From NCBI GenBank assembly GCA_964391885.1, contig CAYMNU010000006.1, forward strand, positions 1-39,677: 39,677 nt of DNA, given 5' to 3'. The DNA is from CAYMNU01 sp964391885. GTDB lineage: Archaea > Altiarchaeota > Altiarchaeia > JAFGQM01. Each line of letters opens with the position of its first letter. Position 1 is the first letter of the stretch. The position numbers were made by a program, and so were the translations under genes. Positions 14,911-22,343 of this stretch are shown one piece after another. The notes beneath the pieces are model-generated. The model was given only the letters and a program-made list of their open reading frames with translations, ran no database searches and was not told where the DNA came from.

Positions 14911-17900
14911 ATGACTGTGAAAATAGCAGAACTTGGGCTGGGGGCAAAGGCTGAAGAAGCGTTCAAAAGTGAAGGCGTGGAAACGCTTTTCCCGCCGCAG
15001 GAGCAGGCAGTCAAAGAGGGAGTTATGGGCGGCGAATCCCTTGTCATCTGCACCCCCACGGCTTCGGGCAAAACAGTCATCGCCGAGCTGGCAGCCCTCT
15101 CTGCAATCAGGAAGGGCGGCCAAGTGGTCTATGTAGTGCCCCTGCGTGCACTCGCAAGCGAGAAATACAAGGACTTCAAAAAGTGGGAAAAGCTCGGCTT
15201 TCGCATCGAGCTGCAGATGGGAGATTTGGACGCCAAGTTCCTGCCGCAGAAGAATACCGCAGACATCCTAATCGCTACTGCTGAAAAGTGTGACTCCATT
15301 CTGCGCAGCCGCCCGAACTGGTTCCGAGACGTGAAGCTGCTTGTCATTGATGAAATACACCTGATTGCCACGGACCGGGGCCCGACCTACGAGATACTTA
15401 TCGCCAAGTTCAAAAAACTGTTTGAAGGCATCCAGCTATTAGGCCTTTCCGCGACAATCGGGAATGCGAATGAATTGAGCGACTGGCTGGGCGCGAAGCT
15501 TTTGACCTCAGACTGGCGGCCCGTGGAGCTGAAGCAGAGAGTAGTGGTCGGGAAAGCGCCTGTCATGGTAAGCGAAGCGAGGCAGACCATCAAAGACGGC
15601 GCCCAGAGCCTGGTCTTTGTCAACTCCAGGCGCTCTGCCGAGGCGGTGGCAGATTTGTTTGGCGAGAAGCTAGGAAGAGAGATTGACGAGGGCAGCAAGC
15701 AGGAGCTTGAGCGCATATCAGAAGAGGTTTTGGAGGTTTTAAGCCCGCCTACTGCACAATGCAGGCGGCTTGCGAATGCCGTCAAAGGCGGGGCGGCTTT
15801 TCATCATGCCGGAATTGTCAACAAACAACGCGAGCTAATAGAAGATGCGTTCAAGGCAGGGCATATCAAAGTTTTGAGTGCAACTCCAACACTGTGTTTA
15901 GAAGAAAATACAAAAATTTGGAGCGGTATGGATGAGATTCCTGTAAAATCATTAAAGCCTGCCGAAAAAGTTATATCACTAAATGGAACTAAGCTTATTG
16001 CCATAAGAAATGAAAATGTAATTGAATCACCGAGTCCGGATAAGCTAATTAAAATAACTACACCAAATTACGGTCCAATTTACACTACAAAGGAACATCG
16101 GTTACTCATTAGGAGAAATGGTATAAGAAAAATATTAGAAGCGAAGAAATGTAAGCAGGGGGATGAAATAGCGACTATTGGGAAGTTGCGCCTAGAAAAA
16201 ACTAGAACAAATAAATGGTCTGATTTTGTTAAAGATAATGAACTACCCTTTGAGGACGGGGAACTTGACGAACTTGTATATTACATGATAGGTGTTTTCT
16301 TGGGTGATGGCTATTCCGGGGCTAAAATCACAGGTAGAGGAATCACCTACAAGGGGTCACCAAGTATAGTTAGTGAAGATATCGAGATATTTAACAGAAT
16401 TGAAAGAGTTTGTAATAGACATAATATTAATTACAAAATAGGGAAAAATAGTTATGGCACTCCCGAAATTAGGTTAACCAGAAAACCATGGTTTCAAGAG
16501 TTTTTAGTTAGATGCGGTATTGATATTGGTGAGAATAAGCACATCGACAAAAAATTGATGCATGCGGATTTGAACAAAATAGGGTATCTTATTCAGGGAC
16601 TTTTTGACACAGACGGGTGTGTGGAAAAGAGGGGTAGAGTGAGTTTTTCAAATATTTCGAGTAGTTTGATTTCAGATCTGCGAAAATGTTTGTTGAGATA
16701 TGGGATAGTGACCTGGGTTAGGGTAAGGGAGGGATCGGTAATGAAGATGCATCAAAAACCTTATAAAACTAAACCCTATCAAGAACTTTATATACAAAAC
16801 AAGCAGGCTATACTCAATTTTTACAATAGTTTATGGTTTGGAGTACACAGAAAACAGCATAGGATTGAGCAGATAATTAAAGGCTATGAAATATCTGAAG
16901 TTTCGTGTAAAAACTGCGATTATGTTTTACATCCCAGCTTGTTTGAAGGTCGCACAAATATGCAGAGGTTGTGGGGCAAACAAAAATTTGAAGTAATAAA
17001 AGTACTTGGAACAGAGGGGGAGTTGGGTTCTAGAGAGCTAAAGGTATTGTTAGGCTATGAACCAAAGAAGAAAGAATCGCGGACTAATCTTCACTACTCA
17101 CTATTAAAAAGGAGAAAGTGTGGGGCAAATGAATGGCTCTGGAGCCTTAATGAACTCGGAATCTGGGTATACAAAAACATGATTACCAAGGATTCAAACG
17201 TTTACGAGTATTTTAAGGATTCGCATGTGTGTCCATTGTGCAAGTCGGTTTTAAAGAAAAAAATTAGGGGGGATTGGAGAGCTAATTCATTTGAAGATGA
17301 TATATATTGGGATAAAATATCCGATATAGAAACAATAATAAATGAGGGTAAGCGGGTGTATGATGTTGTTTTGCCGGATGATGGGTCCAATGACCATCTT
17401 TTTGTGGCTAATGGTATTATTGTCCATAACTCGGCAGGCGTCAACCTTCCAGCCAGAAAAGTAATCATTCGCGACATAAAGAGATATACCGGAATGGGTC
17501 TGGATTACATCCCCATCTTAGAATACATGCAGATGGTGGGCAGGGCCGGGCGGCCCAGGTATGATAAGGAGGGCGAATCCGTACTCCTCGCACCAGATGC
17601 CGACGAAGCAGAGTTTCTGGATGAGAATTATGTCAAGGGCAGCCCTGAGGACATACACTCGCAGCTGGGCATAGAGCCTGTTTTGAGGACTCATGTGCTG
17701 GCTTCTATAGCTTCGGGTTTTACAAGAGACCGTAAGTCCCTGTACGAGTTCTTCGGCTCCACCTTCTTCGCCCACGAGTACGGCACGGGGGAGGAATTCA
17801 AGCAAAAAGTCGAGAGGATATTAAGCCAGTTGGGCAGCTGGGGATTCATAAAAGGCAATTCAGGTTCTGATTTCATTTCTGCAGCCGAGCTTCAAAGCCC

Positions 17901-18558
17901 TGAAGACCGCCTGCTGGCGACGCCGCTGGGCTCACGAGTGTCTGAGCTTTACATAGACCCTGAGACAGCGCACAACTTCGTCGCTGCTTTTGGGAGCGAG
18001 AAAGTCGCAAGGCCCTCCCCCCTTGGCCTGCTCGAGTTCCTTTGCCGGGCCAGCGAGCTAAGGCCGCTGCTGCGCGTAGGGAAGAAAGATGAGGACGACA
18101 TATGGGGCCTGTATTATGAGAATGAAGACAAGCTTGTAAGCCGGCGGGAAGACTCCGAGTTCTTGAACAGGTTCAAGACTGCGCTTATGCTAAGGGACTG
18201 GGCGGACGAAAGGACCGAAGACTCGATACTTGAGACGTACGGACTTGCTCCGGGAATCCTAAGGGTCAAGCTCGACTCAGCCGAGTGGCTGGCCTACTCG
18301 TTCTCCGAGCTGGCGCCCTTCATAGACATGGGCTCGGGCCTCAAGAAAGATTTCAGTGCCCTTCAGATAAGGCTGAAGCACGGCATCAGGGAAGAGCTAA
18401 TGCCGCTTGTGGCTATTAAGGGCATAGGAAGGGCCAGGGCGAGGAAGCTGTTCGATGCCGGCATGCATAACAGAATGGATTTGAAGAAGGCAAATGAAGA
18501 AAAGCTGGGCAATCTGGTGGGGGCAAAAGTCGCAAAGAAGATAAAGGTCCAGCTTTAA
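14911..18558 (+). CDS. hel308: Hel308 DNA helicase precursor, interrupted by an intein
   Basis: Hel308 is an archaeal ATP-dependent 3'-5' helicase that acts on stalled replication forks. The 1215-codon frame contains helicase motif I (TPTASGKT) and motif II (VIDEIHLI). Motif III (LSATIGN), motif IV (FVNSRRSAEA) and motif VI (QMVGRAGRP) are also present. A C-terminal helix-hairpin-helix region (AIKGIGRARARKLFDAG) completes it. Between SATPTL and SAGVNLPAR, inside motif V, lies a 512-residue intein (329-840). Removing it leaves 703 residues, the normal Hel308 length. A T-rich element at 14826-14837 may be the promoter. Pelota follows after 23 nt, so the genes may be co-transcribed. Confidence 0.97.
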   Translation: MTVKIAELGLGAKAEEAFKSEGVETLFPPQEQAVKEGVMGGESLVICTPTASGKTVIAELAALSAIRKGGQVVYVVPLRALASEKYKDFKKWEKLGFRIELQMGDLDAKFLPQKNTADILIATAEKCDSILRSRPNWFRDVKLLVIDEIHLIATDRGPTYEILIAKFKKLFEGIQLLGLSATIGNANELSDWLGAKLLTSDWRPVELKQRVVVGKAPVMVSEARQTIKDGAQSLVFVNSRRSAEAVADLFGEKLGREIDEGSKQELERISEEVLEVLSPPTAQCRRLANAVKGGAAFHHAGIVNKQRELIEDAFKAGHIKVLSATPTLCLEENTKIWSGMDEIPVKSLKPAEKVISLNGTKLIAIRNENVIESPSPDKLIKITTPNYGPIYTTKEHRLLIRRNGIRKILEAKKCKQGDEIATIGKLRLEKTRTNKWSDFVKDNELPFEDGELDELVYYMIGVFLGDGYSGAKITGRGITYKGSPSIVSEDIEIFNRIERVCNRHNINYKIGKNSYGTPEIRLTRKPWFQEFLVRCGIDIGENKHIDKKLMHADLNKIGYLIQGLFDTDGCVEKRGRVSFSNISSSLISDLRKCLLRYGIVTWVRVREGSVMKMHQKPYKTKPYQELYIQNKQAILNFYNSLWFGVHRKQHRIEQIIKGYEISEVSCKNCDYVLHPSLFEGRTNMQRLWGKQKFEVIKVLGTEGELGSRELKVLLGYEPKKKESRTNLHYSLLKRRKCGANEWLWSLNELGIWVYKNMITKDSNVYEYFKDSHVCPLCKSVLKKKIRGDWRANSFEDDIYWDKISDIETIINEGKRVYDVVLPDDGSNDHLFVANGIIVHNSAGVNLPARKVIIRDIKRYTGMGLDYIPILEYMQMVGRAGRPRYDKEGESVLLAPDADEAEFLDENYVKGSPEDIHSQLGIEPVLRTHVLASIASGFTRDRKSLYEFFGSTFFAHEYGTGEEFKQKVERILSQLGSWGFIKGNSGSDFISAAELQSPEDRLLATPLGSRVSELYIDPETAHNFVAAFGSEKVARPSPLGLLEFLCRASELRPLLRVGKKDEDDIWGLYYENEDKLVSRREDSEFLNRFKTALMLRDWADERTEDSILETYGLAPGILRVKLDSAEWLAYSFSELAPFIDMGSGLKKDFSALQIRLKHGIREELMPLVAIKGIGRARARKLFDAGMHNRMDLKKANEEKLGNLVGAKVAKKIKVQL
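15895..17430 (+). mobile_element. Intein with LAGLIDADG homing endonuclease in hel308
   Basis: This is a self-splicing protein insert of 512 residues. It starts with Cys (CLEENTKIW) and has block B with the TxxH motif (YTTKEHRLLI). The end is block F/G (VYDVVLPDDG, HLFVANGIIVHN), with the +1 extein residue Ser, as in standard class 1 inteins. Two LAGLIDADG-type helices are visible: IGVFLGDGY (about 460-468 of the precursor) and IQGLFDTDG (about 558-566). After them come an extra region with CKNC (about 667-670), a winged-helix-like stretch (GELGSRELKVLLGYEP) and CPLC (about 773-776), a possible split zinc ribbon. The DNA is clearly more AT-rich than the extein, which fits acquisition by transfer. 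Confidence 0.96.
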
Positions 18559-18581
18559 TTTTTTAAACCTATAAGAATACT

Positions 18582-19619
18582 ATGAGAGTAAGCAAGCGAG
18601 ACCTTAAGACAGGCTTTATTGCGGTGCATGCCGAGAGCCTTGACGATTTGTGGTACTTGTCGCAGATTATCAAAGACGGAGACTTGGTCAGCGCCAGGAC
18701 TGTCAGGCTTGTGAAAGGCAAAGAGGACAATCTGCGCTCAGGCAAGGGTGAAAAGAAGGCGATGACGCTTGCGGTGAGGGCTGAAAAGGCTGAGTTCGAC
18801 GAGAATGCCAACAAGCTGCGCATCCTGGGGAAGATAGAATCCGGGCCAGAGGAATACATTGCATTGGGAAGCCACCACACTCTCGAGCTGAGTGAGCACG
18901 ACCGTTTGGACATACGCAAGAGCTCCTGGTCTGAAAGCGAGATTGGGTATATCAGGGATGCCGAAAAGGCTGCGAAGAGGGCAAAAGTCATGATATGCAT
19001 AGTAGGGGACGGAGAGGCTACAGTTGCGCTGGTCAGGGATAGGGGCCTGTACTACATGGACACACGGGAGAACCTTGGCGGAAAATACACAGAGGGGCGT
19101 GAGAAAAACAAAAAGGAGTTCTATGGCAAGCTGCTTGCACTGCTCTTGGAAGAATCAGGGAAGGGGAGTATCCAAAATGTCATAATCGGCGGGCCCGGGT
19201 TTGAGAAAAGGAACTTCATGGATTATGCCAAAGGCAAGCTCAATGCCCAGGTTGCGGATACAGGCAATGAGGGCAGGCAGGGGGTGCATGAGATTTTAAA
19301 GGGCGGCTCCCTTGAAAGGGTTTTGGGCGATGCGCGCATTGCCCGCGAGGCCAGGCTTGTCGAAAGGCTTCAGCAAGAGATTTCAAAGGACGGGATTGCT
19401 TCTTACGGTAGGAAGGATGTAGAGAATGCAGTAAACTCCGGGGCCGTGGAGACCCTGCTGGTTTTGGACAAGCTGCTGAGGGAGGAATGGGCAGAGAGCC
19501 TCATCAGGAAAGCCAAGGCGTCCGGGGCGGATTTCCATGTCCTGAACTCAAAATTCGAGCCGGGGCAAAGGCTGGAAGGGCTAGGCGAGATTGCGGCCTT
19601 GCTGAGATACAAGGTTTAA
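18582..19619 (+). CDS. pelA: mRNA surveillance protein pelota (Dom34)
   Basis: Pelota resembles release factor eRF1 without the peptide-release motif. With an EF1A-type GTPase (in archaea aEF1A) it rescues ribosomes stalled on mRNA. The 345-aa product has the N-terminal domain (DLKTGFIAVHAESLDDLWY and the LGSHHTLEL segment). The central domain spans about 130-255 (AKVMICIVGDGEATVALV, NVIIGGPGFEK). The C-terminal domain includes YGRKDVENAVNSGAVETLL. There is no GGQ motif, as expected for pelota rather than aRF1. It follows hel308 by 23 nt, and its stop overlaps an in-frame ATG of the ACT-domain gene, so all three may be one operon. Confidence 0.96.
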   Translation: MRVSKRDLKTGFIAVHAESLDDLWYLSQIIKDGDLVSARTVRLVKGKEDNLRSGKGEKKAMTLAVRAEKAEFDENANKLRILGKIESGPEEYIALGSHHTLELSEHDRLDIRKSSWSESEIGYIRDAEKAAKRAKVMICIVGDGEATVALVRDRGLYYMDTRENLGGKYTEGREKNKKEFYGKLLALLLEESGKGSIQNVIIGGPGFEKRNFMDYAKGKLNAQVADTGNEGRQGVHEILKGGSLERVLGDARIAREARLVERLQQEISKDGIASYGRKDVENAVNSGAVETLLVLDKLLREEWAESLIRKAKASGADFHVLNSKFEPGQRLEGLGEIAALLRYKV

Positions 19620-19645
19620 TGCTTGATTCTTCAAATATAACAAAA

Positions 19646-19924
19646 ATGGCAAGAGAACTCTGTTTCCTGACCGTCATAGGGAAGGACCGCAAGGGCATCA
19701 TCGCGCGCATCTCGAACGCGCTCTATGAAGATGGGATCAACGTTGAGGACGTCGACATGAAGGTCATGGAGGGCTACTTCGTGATGAGCATGTTCGTGGA
19801 TGTTTCCAGCTCGAAGGTGAGCATGGACGAGCTCAGGGAAGAGATGGCTGGAATCGAGAAAGAAATGAGCCTGAAGATACAGGTCCAGCACGAGGACGTC
19901 TTCAAGGCCATGCACAGAGTTTGA
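19646..19924 (+). CDS. ACT-domain protein (UPF0237 family)
   Basis: This is a 92-aa ACT-domain regulator of the UPF0237 type, small ligand-binding proteins that usually sense amino acids. The domain reads LCFLTVIGKDRKGIIARIS, then NALYEDGINVEDVDMKVMEG and FVMSMFVDVSS. A second helix and strand follow, covering almost the whole protein. An in-frame ATG at 19619 overlaps the pelota stop (TAATG) and would add nine residues. I prefer 19646 because the domain begins almost at once, but coupling makes the longer form possible. UPF0237 genes commonly sit next to UPF0210 genes. Here an AbrB-VapC pair lies between them. Confidence 0.9.
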   Translation: MARELCFLTVIGKDRKGIIARISNALYEDGINVEDVDMKVMEGYFVMSMFVDVSSSKVSMDELREEMAGIEKEMSLKIQVQHEDVFKAMHRV

Positions 19925-19968
19925 ATGGCGATTCATGGCATGTCTCCTATGTACTTAGCAGATCTTAG

Positions 19969-19997
19969 GCCCACGGTTCACGGATGTGAATCGGGGC
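19969..19997. other. Strong inverted repeat (12-bp stem with bulged A)
   Basis: GCCC, a bulged A, CGGTTCAC, loop GGAT, then GTGAATCG and GGGC. All 12 pairs match, with one G-U if it is RNA. It lies in the 135-nt spacer between the ACT gene and the AbrB-VapC promoter. No T tract follows, so it is not an obvious terminator, and it has no tRNA T-loop sequence. It may be a structured RNA, a protein site or the edge of the toxin-antitoxin insertion. Confidence 0.55.
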
Positions 19998-20028
19998 ACA
20001 GGTTCGGCGAAGCCTAGTGTCTTGTCTG

Positions 20029-20059
20029 GTTTTTATACTTAGTTATACAAAATATAACT
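20029..20059 (+). promoter_or_regulatory. Promoter and operator of the AbrB-VapC pair
   Basis: A TATA element (GTTTTTATAC, 20029-20038) is followed by a perfect inverted repeat AGTTATA-CAAAA-TATAACT (20041-20059) that ends exactly at the antitoxin ATG (20060). A dimeric protein bound here would cover the transcription start of a leaderless mRNA. This is the layout expected for autorepression by an AbrB-type antitoxin. Confidence 0.7.
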
Positions 20060-20284
20060 ATGGAAGTATGCGAATCGGTTCTAAAGAGCTGGGGCAACTC
20101 GGCTGCTGTGATAATACCAAAGGGTGTTGTCGAGAGGGAAAACTTGAGAATAGGCAAGAAGGTAAAAATGCTAGTGGCTCCGGGCGGCGACGGCCCGGCG
20201 AAAACATGGGGCATGCTGAAAGGCCATGGGCTGTCCGGTCAAGAGTGCAAGGACTGGGCAAGGTCCGAACTGTACAATGACTGA
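20060..20284 (+). CDS. AbrB/MazE-type antitoxin
   Basis: This is a 74-aa protein with an N-terminal swapped-hairpin beta-barrel DNA-binding domain: VLKSWGNSAAVIIPKGVVER followed by LRIGKKVKMLV, the classic AbrB/SpoVT pattern. The C-terminal tail (GPAKTWGMLKGHGLSGQE) would contact and neutralise the toxin. It is expected to bind the palindrome right before its start and repress its own operon. The next gene, a PIN-domain toxin, overlaps its end by 8 nt. The pairing, order and size are those of a VapBC system with an AbrB-type antitoxin. The start is fixed by the promoter and operator. Confidence 0.93.
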   Translation: MEVCESVLKSWGNSAAVIIPKGVVERENLRIGKKVKMLVAPGGDGPAKTWGMLKGHGLSGQECKDWARSELYND

Positions 20285-20645
20285 GGGTATGTACTTCTTT
20301 GACACCTATGCCCTTGTAGAGGTGCTTGAATCCCACGCTAGCTATTCGAGCTTTTCAAAGTGCAAGGCATTGGTGACTAAGCTAAACCTCTTCGAGCTAT
20401 ATACCTACCTTTACCGCGGAGGCCTTGATGACAATTCATGTGACCGGATACTGGCGCAATATCGCAGTTCCTGTATCGATTATGGCTTTGAGACGCTACA
20501 AAAGGCAGCTAAAATGAAAATGCAGAACAAAAAGCTCTCGATGGCAGACTGCATCGGCTATCAGGCAGCCTGCGAATACGGAGTGAGATTCCTGACAGGG
20601 GATAAAGAGTTCGAGGGGATGCCGAACGTGGAGTTCGTAAAATAA
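20277..20645 (+). CDS. vapC: VapC-like PIN-domain toxin
   Basis: PIN-domain toxins are metal-dependent ribonucleases that cut specific tRNAs or rRNA when not bound by antitoxin. The 122-aa product has the four acidic positions of the family: Asp9 in FFDTYAL, Glu40 in NLFELY, Asp91 in SMADCIGYQ and Asp109 in FLTGDKEF. All look intact. The ATG at 20277 overlaps the antitoxin gene by 8 nt; Met5 at 20289 is an alternative start. The toxin gene ends 10 nt before UPF0210, so the latter may be read from the same transcript, which would tie a housekeeping-like gene to toxin-antitoxin control. Confidence 0.92.
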   Translation: MTEGMYFFDTYALVEVLESHASYSSFSKCKALVTKLNLFELYTYLYRGGLDDNSCDRILAQYRSSCIDYGFETLQKAAKMKMQNKKLSMADCIGYQAACEYGVRFLTGDKEFEGMPNVEFVK

Positions 20646-20655
20646 TTACACTACA

Positions 20656-22011
20656 ATGGCTTACAGCATAGAAGAGATTTACGAGACCGTCAAGATGACG
20701 CTCTACCATCATTTTGACATCAGGGCAGTCACGCTTGGCATAAATCTCAAGGATTGCATAGATTCTGACATTGAAAGCTTCAAGCAAAAAGTTTATGAAA
20801 AAATAACAAAGAACGCCCGCCTTCTTGTAGGCGAGGCAGATAAGCTGCAGAAGAAATACGGCATACCCATAATAAACAGGCGGATTTCTGTCACCCCCGT
20901 CAGCCTTATATCAGAGACTCTTGATAGCGAAGGGCTGATGGAAATCGCACTGACACTAGACAAGGCTGCCAAAGATTCGGGAATTGATTTTATCGGGGGA
21001 TATGGGGCCCTTGTGCAAAAGGGTATGACAAAGAGCGATGAGAGGCTTATCGAATCGCTGCCCGACGTGCTTTCCAGGACTGAAAGGGTCTGCTGCTTCC
21101 TGAATGTCGCATCTAATGTCTCGGGCATGAACATGGACGCTATTATCAAAGCGGGCGAGGCAATAAAGAGTATTTCAGAGAAAACAGAGAAGGGCATCGG
21201 CTGCGCAAAGCTTGTGGTGTTTGCAAACGCCCCCGAGGACAGCCCCTTCATGGCAGGGGCATTCCATGGCGTGGGCGAGGGCGACTTTTCCCTGAACATA
21301 GGGATAAGCGGCCCCGGGGTGGTGAACTCTGTGGTTGCAAAGAATAGGGAATGCGACCTGACCGAGCTTTCGGAGATTATAAAGAAAACTACATTCAAGA
21401 TAACGCGCGCCGGCGAGCTCATCGGCAGGGAGTTGGCAGGGAATATGGGAGTGCCTTTCGGCATCGTGGACATCTCACTGGCTTCGACGTCTGAAGTGGG
21501 CGATTCGGTAGGGGAGATATTAGAGAGCATGGGGCTTGAGCGTGTGGGGACACACGGCTCTACGGCTGCAGTTGCATTGCTCATAGACGCTGTTAAGAAA
21601 GGGGGCGCAATGGCGTCGGGCAACGTGGGCGGCCTGAGCGGGACCTTTATACCCATTACCGAAGACGCCAATATGGCGCGTGCAGTCAAGGAAGGGGCGC
21701 TTTCCCTTGACAAGCTGGAGGCGCTCACTGCGGTTTGCTCAGTCGGCCTTGATATGTTTTTAGTTCCGGGCGACATACCTGCCGAGACTGTATCTGCGAT
21801 AATCGCGGACGAGCTGGCTATAGGCGTAGTCAATAACAAAACCACTGGAGTCAGGATAGTGCCTGTGCCCGGCGCAAAGCCCGGGGACTGGGTAAACCTC
21901 GGCGGCTTGTTGGGGGAAGGGCCGGTGATGCCTTACAACAAGTTCTCTTCAAAAGACTTTATCAACAGGGGCGGGCGGCTGCCTGCGCCCGTTACGAGCA
22001 TGAGGAACTAG
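20656..22011 (+). CDS. UPF0210 (PFL family, DUF711) protein
   Basis: UPF0210 proteins are conserved in bacteria and archaea, related in fold to pyruvate formate-lyase-like proteins, and of unknown function. The 451-aa length is typical. Recognisable family blocks include FDIRAVTLGINLKDC, NRRISVTPVSLISE, GFIGGYGALVQKG-like (here FIGGYGALVQKGMT), NIGISGPGVV and GVPFGIVDISLASTSEVGDS. The last block is GNVGGLSGTFIPITED. It usually neighbours an ACT-domain UPF0237 gene, thought to regulate it. Here that partner lies 0.7 kb upstream, beyond an inserted AbrB-VapC pair. No separate TATA element is obvious in the 10-nt gap. Its TAG stop shares a palindromic CTAG with the convergent gene. Confidence 0.96.
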   Translation: MAYSIEEIYETVKMTLYHHFDIRAVTLGINLKDCIDSDIESFKQKVYEKITKNARLLVGEADKLQKKYGIPIINRRISVTPVSLISETLDSEGLMEIALTLDKAAKDSGIDFIGGYGALVQKGMTKSDERLIESLPDVLSRTERVCCFLNVASNVSGMNMDAIIKAGEAIKSISEKTEKGIGCAKLVVFANAPEDSPFMAGAFHGVGEGDFSLNIGISGPGVVNSVVAKNRECDLTELSEIIKKTTFKITRAGELIGRELAGNMGVPFGIVDISLASTSEVGDSVGEILESMGLERVGTHGSTAAVALLIDAVKKGGAMASGNVGGLSGTFIPITEDANMARAVKEGALSLDKLEALTAVCSVGLDMFLVPGDIPAETVSAIIADELAIGVVNNKTTGVRIVPVPGAKPGDWVNLGGLLGEGPVMPYNKFSSKDFINRGGRLPAPVTSMRN

Positions 22012-22298
22012 GGCTCGCACACCCCGTTCACGCAGCGCCCGAAGTCACAGAATTTACCTGCATCGCTAGGTGGCCTGCAGTCCGCATCACTAGTGCAAAT
22101 ATAAGCATTGCAAAGTGCCCGGTTCACTGCAGCAGAGGCAGAGCGCTCTGCAGTAGCGGCTTCTGAATCAATAGACCTGCTTGCAACAATGGAAGCATGC
22201 GAGAGCCATCCGTCGAGAAAGCCAACTTGCCATAAAACAATAAGGACTATTACGGCAATGACCGATACCGCCAGCAAAGCCAGCATATCTTTATTCAT
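22008..22298 (-). CDS. Small membrane-anchored Cys-rich protein
   Basis: This is a 96-aa protein of unknown family. It has an N-terminal membrane helix (about 5-27, LLAVSVIAVIVLIVLWQVG) followed by FLDGW. A Ser/Ala/Glu-rich helical linker (SRSIDSEAATAERSASAAV) leads to a compact cysteine-rich end (LCNAYICTSDADC, GKFCDFGRCVNGVCEP) that recalls EB-type disulfide modules. The IVLWQVGFLD stretch is very like IGVVIWQLGLFD of the pilin-like protein at 25712, but there is no class III cleavage motif. The Cys-rich part is probably outside the cell. It lies downstream of the SPFH/zinc-ribbon operon on the same strand. Its stop shares four bases with the UPF0210 stop. Confidence 0.8.
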   Translation of the reverse strand: MNKDMLALLAVSVIAVIVLIVLWQVGFLDGWLSHASIVASRSIDSEAATAERSASAAVNRALCNAYICTSDADCRPPSDAGKFCDFGRCVNGVCEP

Positions 22299-22343
22299 GG
22301 TTTAGGTTTTATAATAAAGAGAATAGGGCGCAAAAAGCACCCT

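Noticed and set aside
15895..17430. Group I intron or stand-alone endonuclease gene in hel308
   Set aside because: The frame is continuous through the whole insert and has protein-splicing ends (Cys1, His-Asn, +1 Ser), so it is an intein.
19961..20025. Possible tRNA or tRNA fragment as an integration site
   Set aside because: There is a good hairpin, but no T-loop consensus, no acceptor stem of 7 pairs and no anticodon arm arrangement.
20793..21845. Minus-strand open frame of 350 codons
   Set aside because: It is antisense to the well-supported UPF0210 gene, Ser/Pro-rich and of no family.
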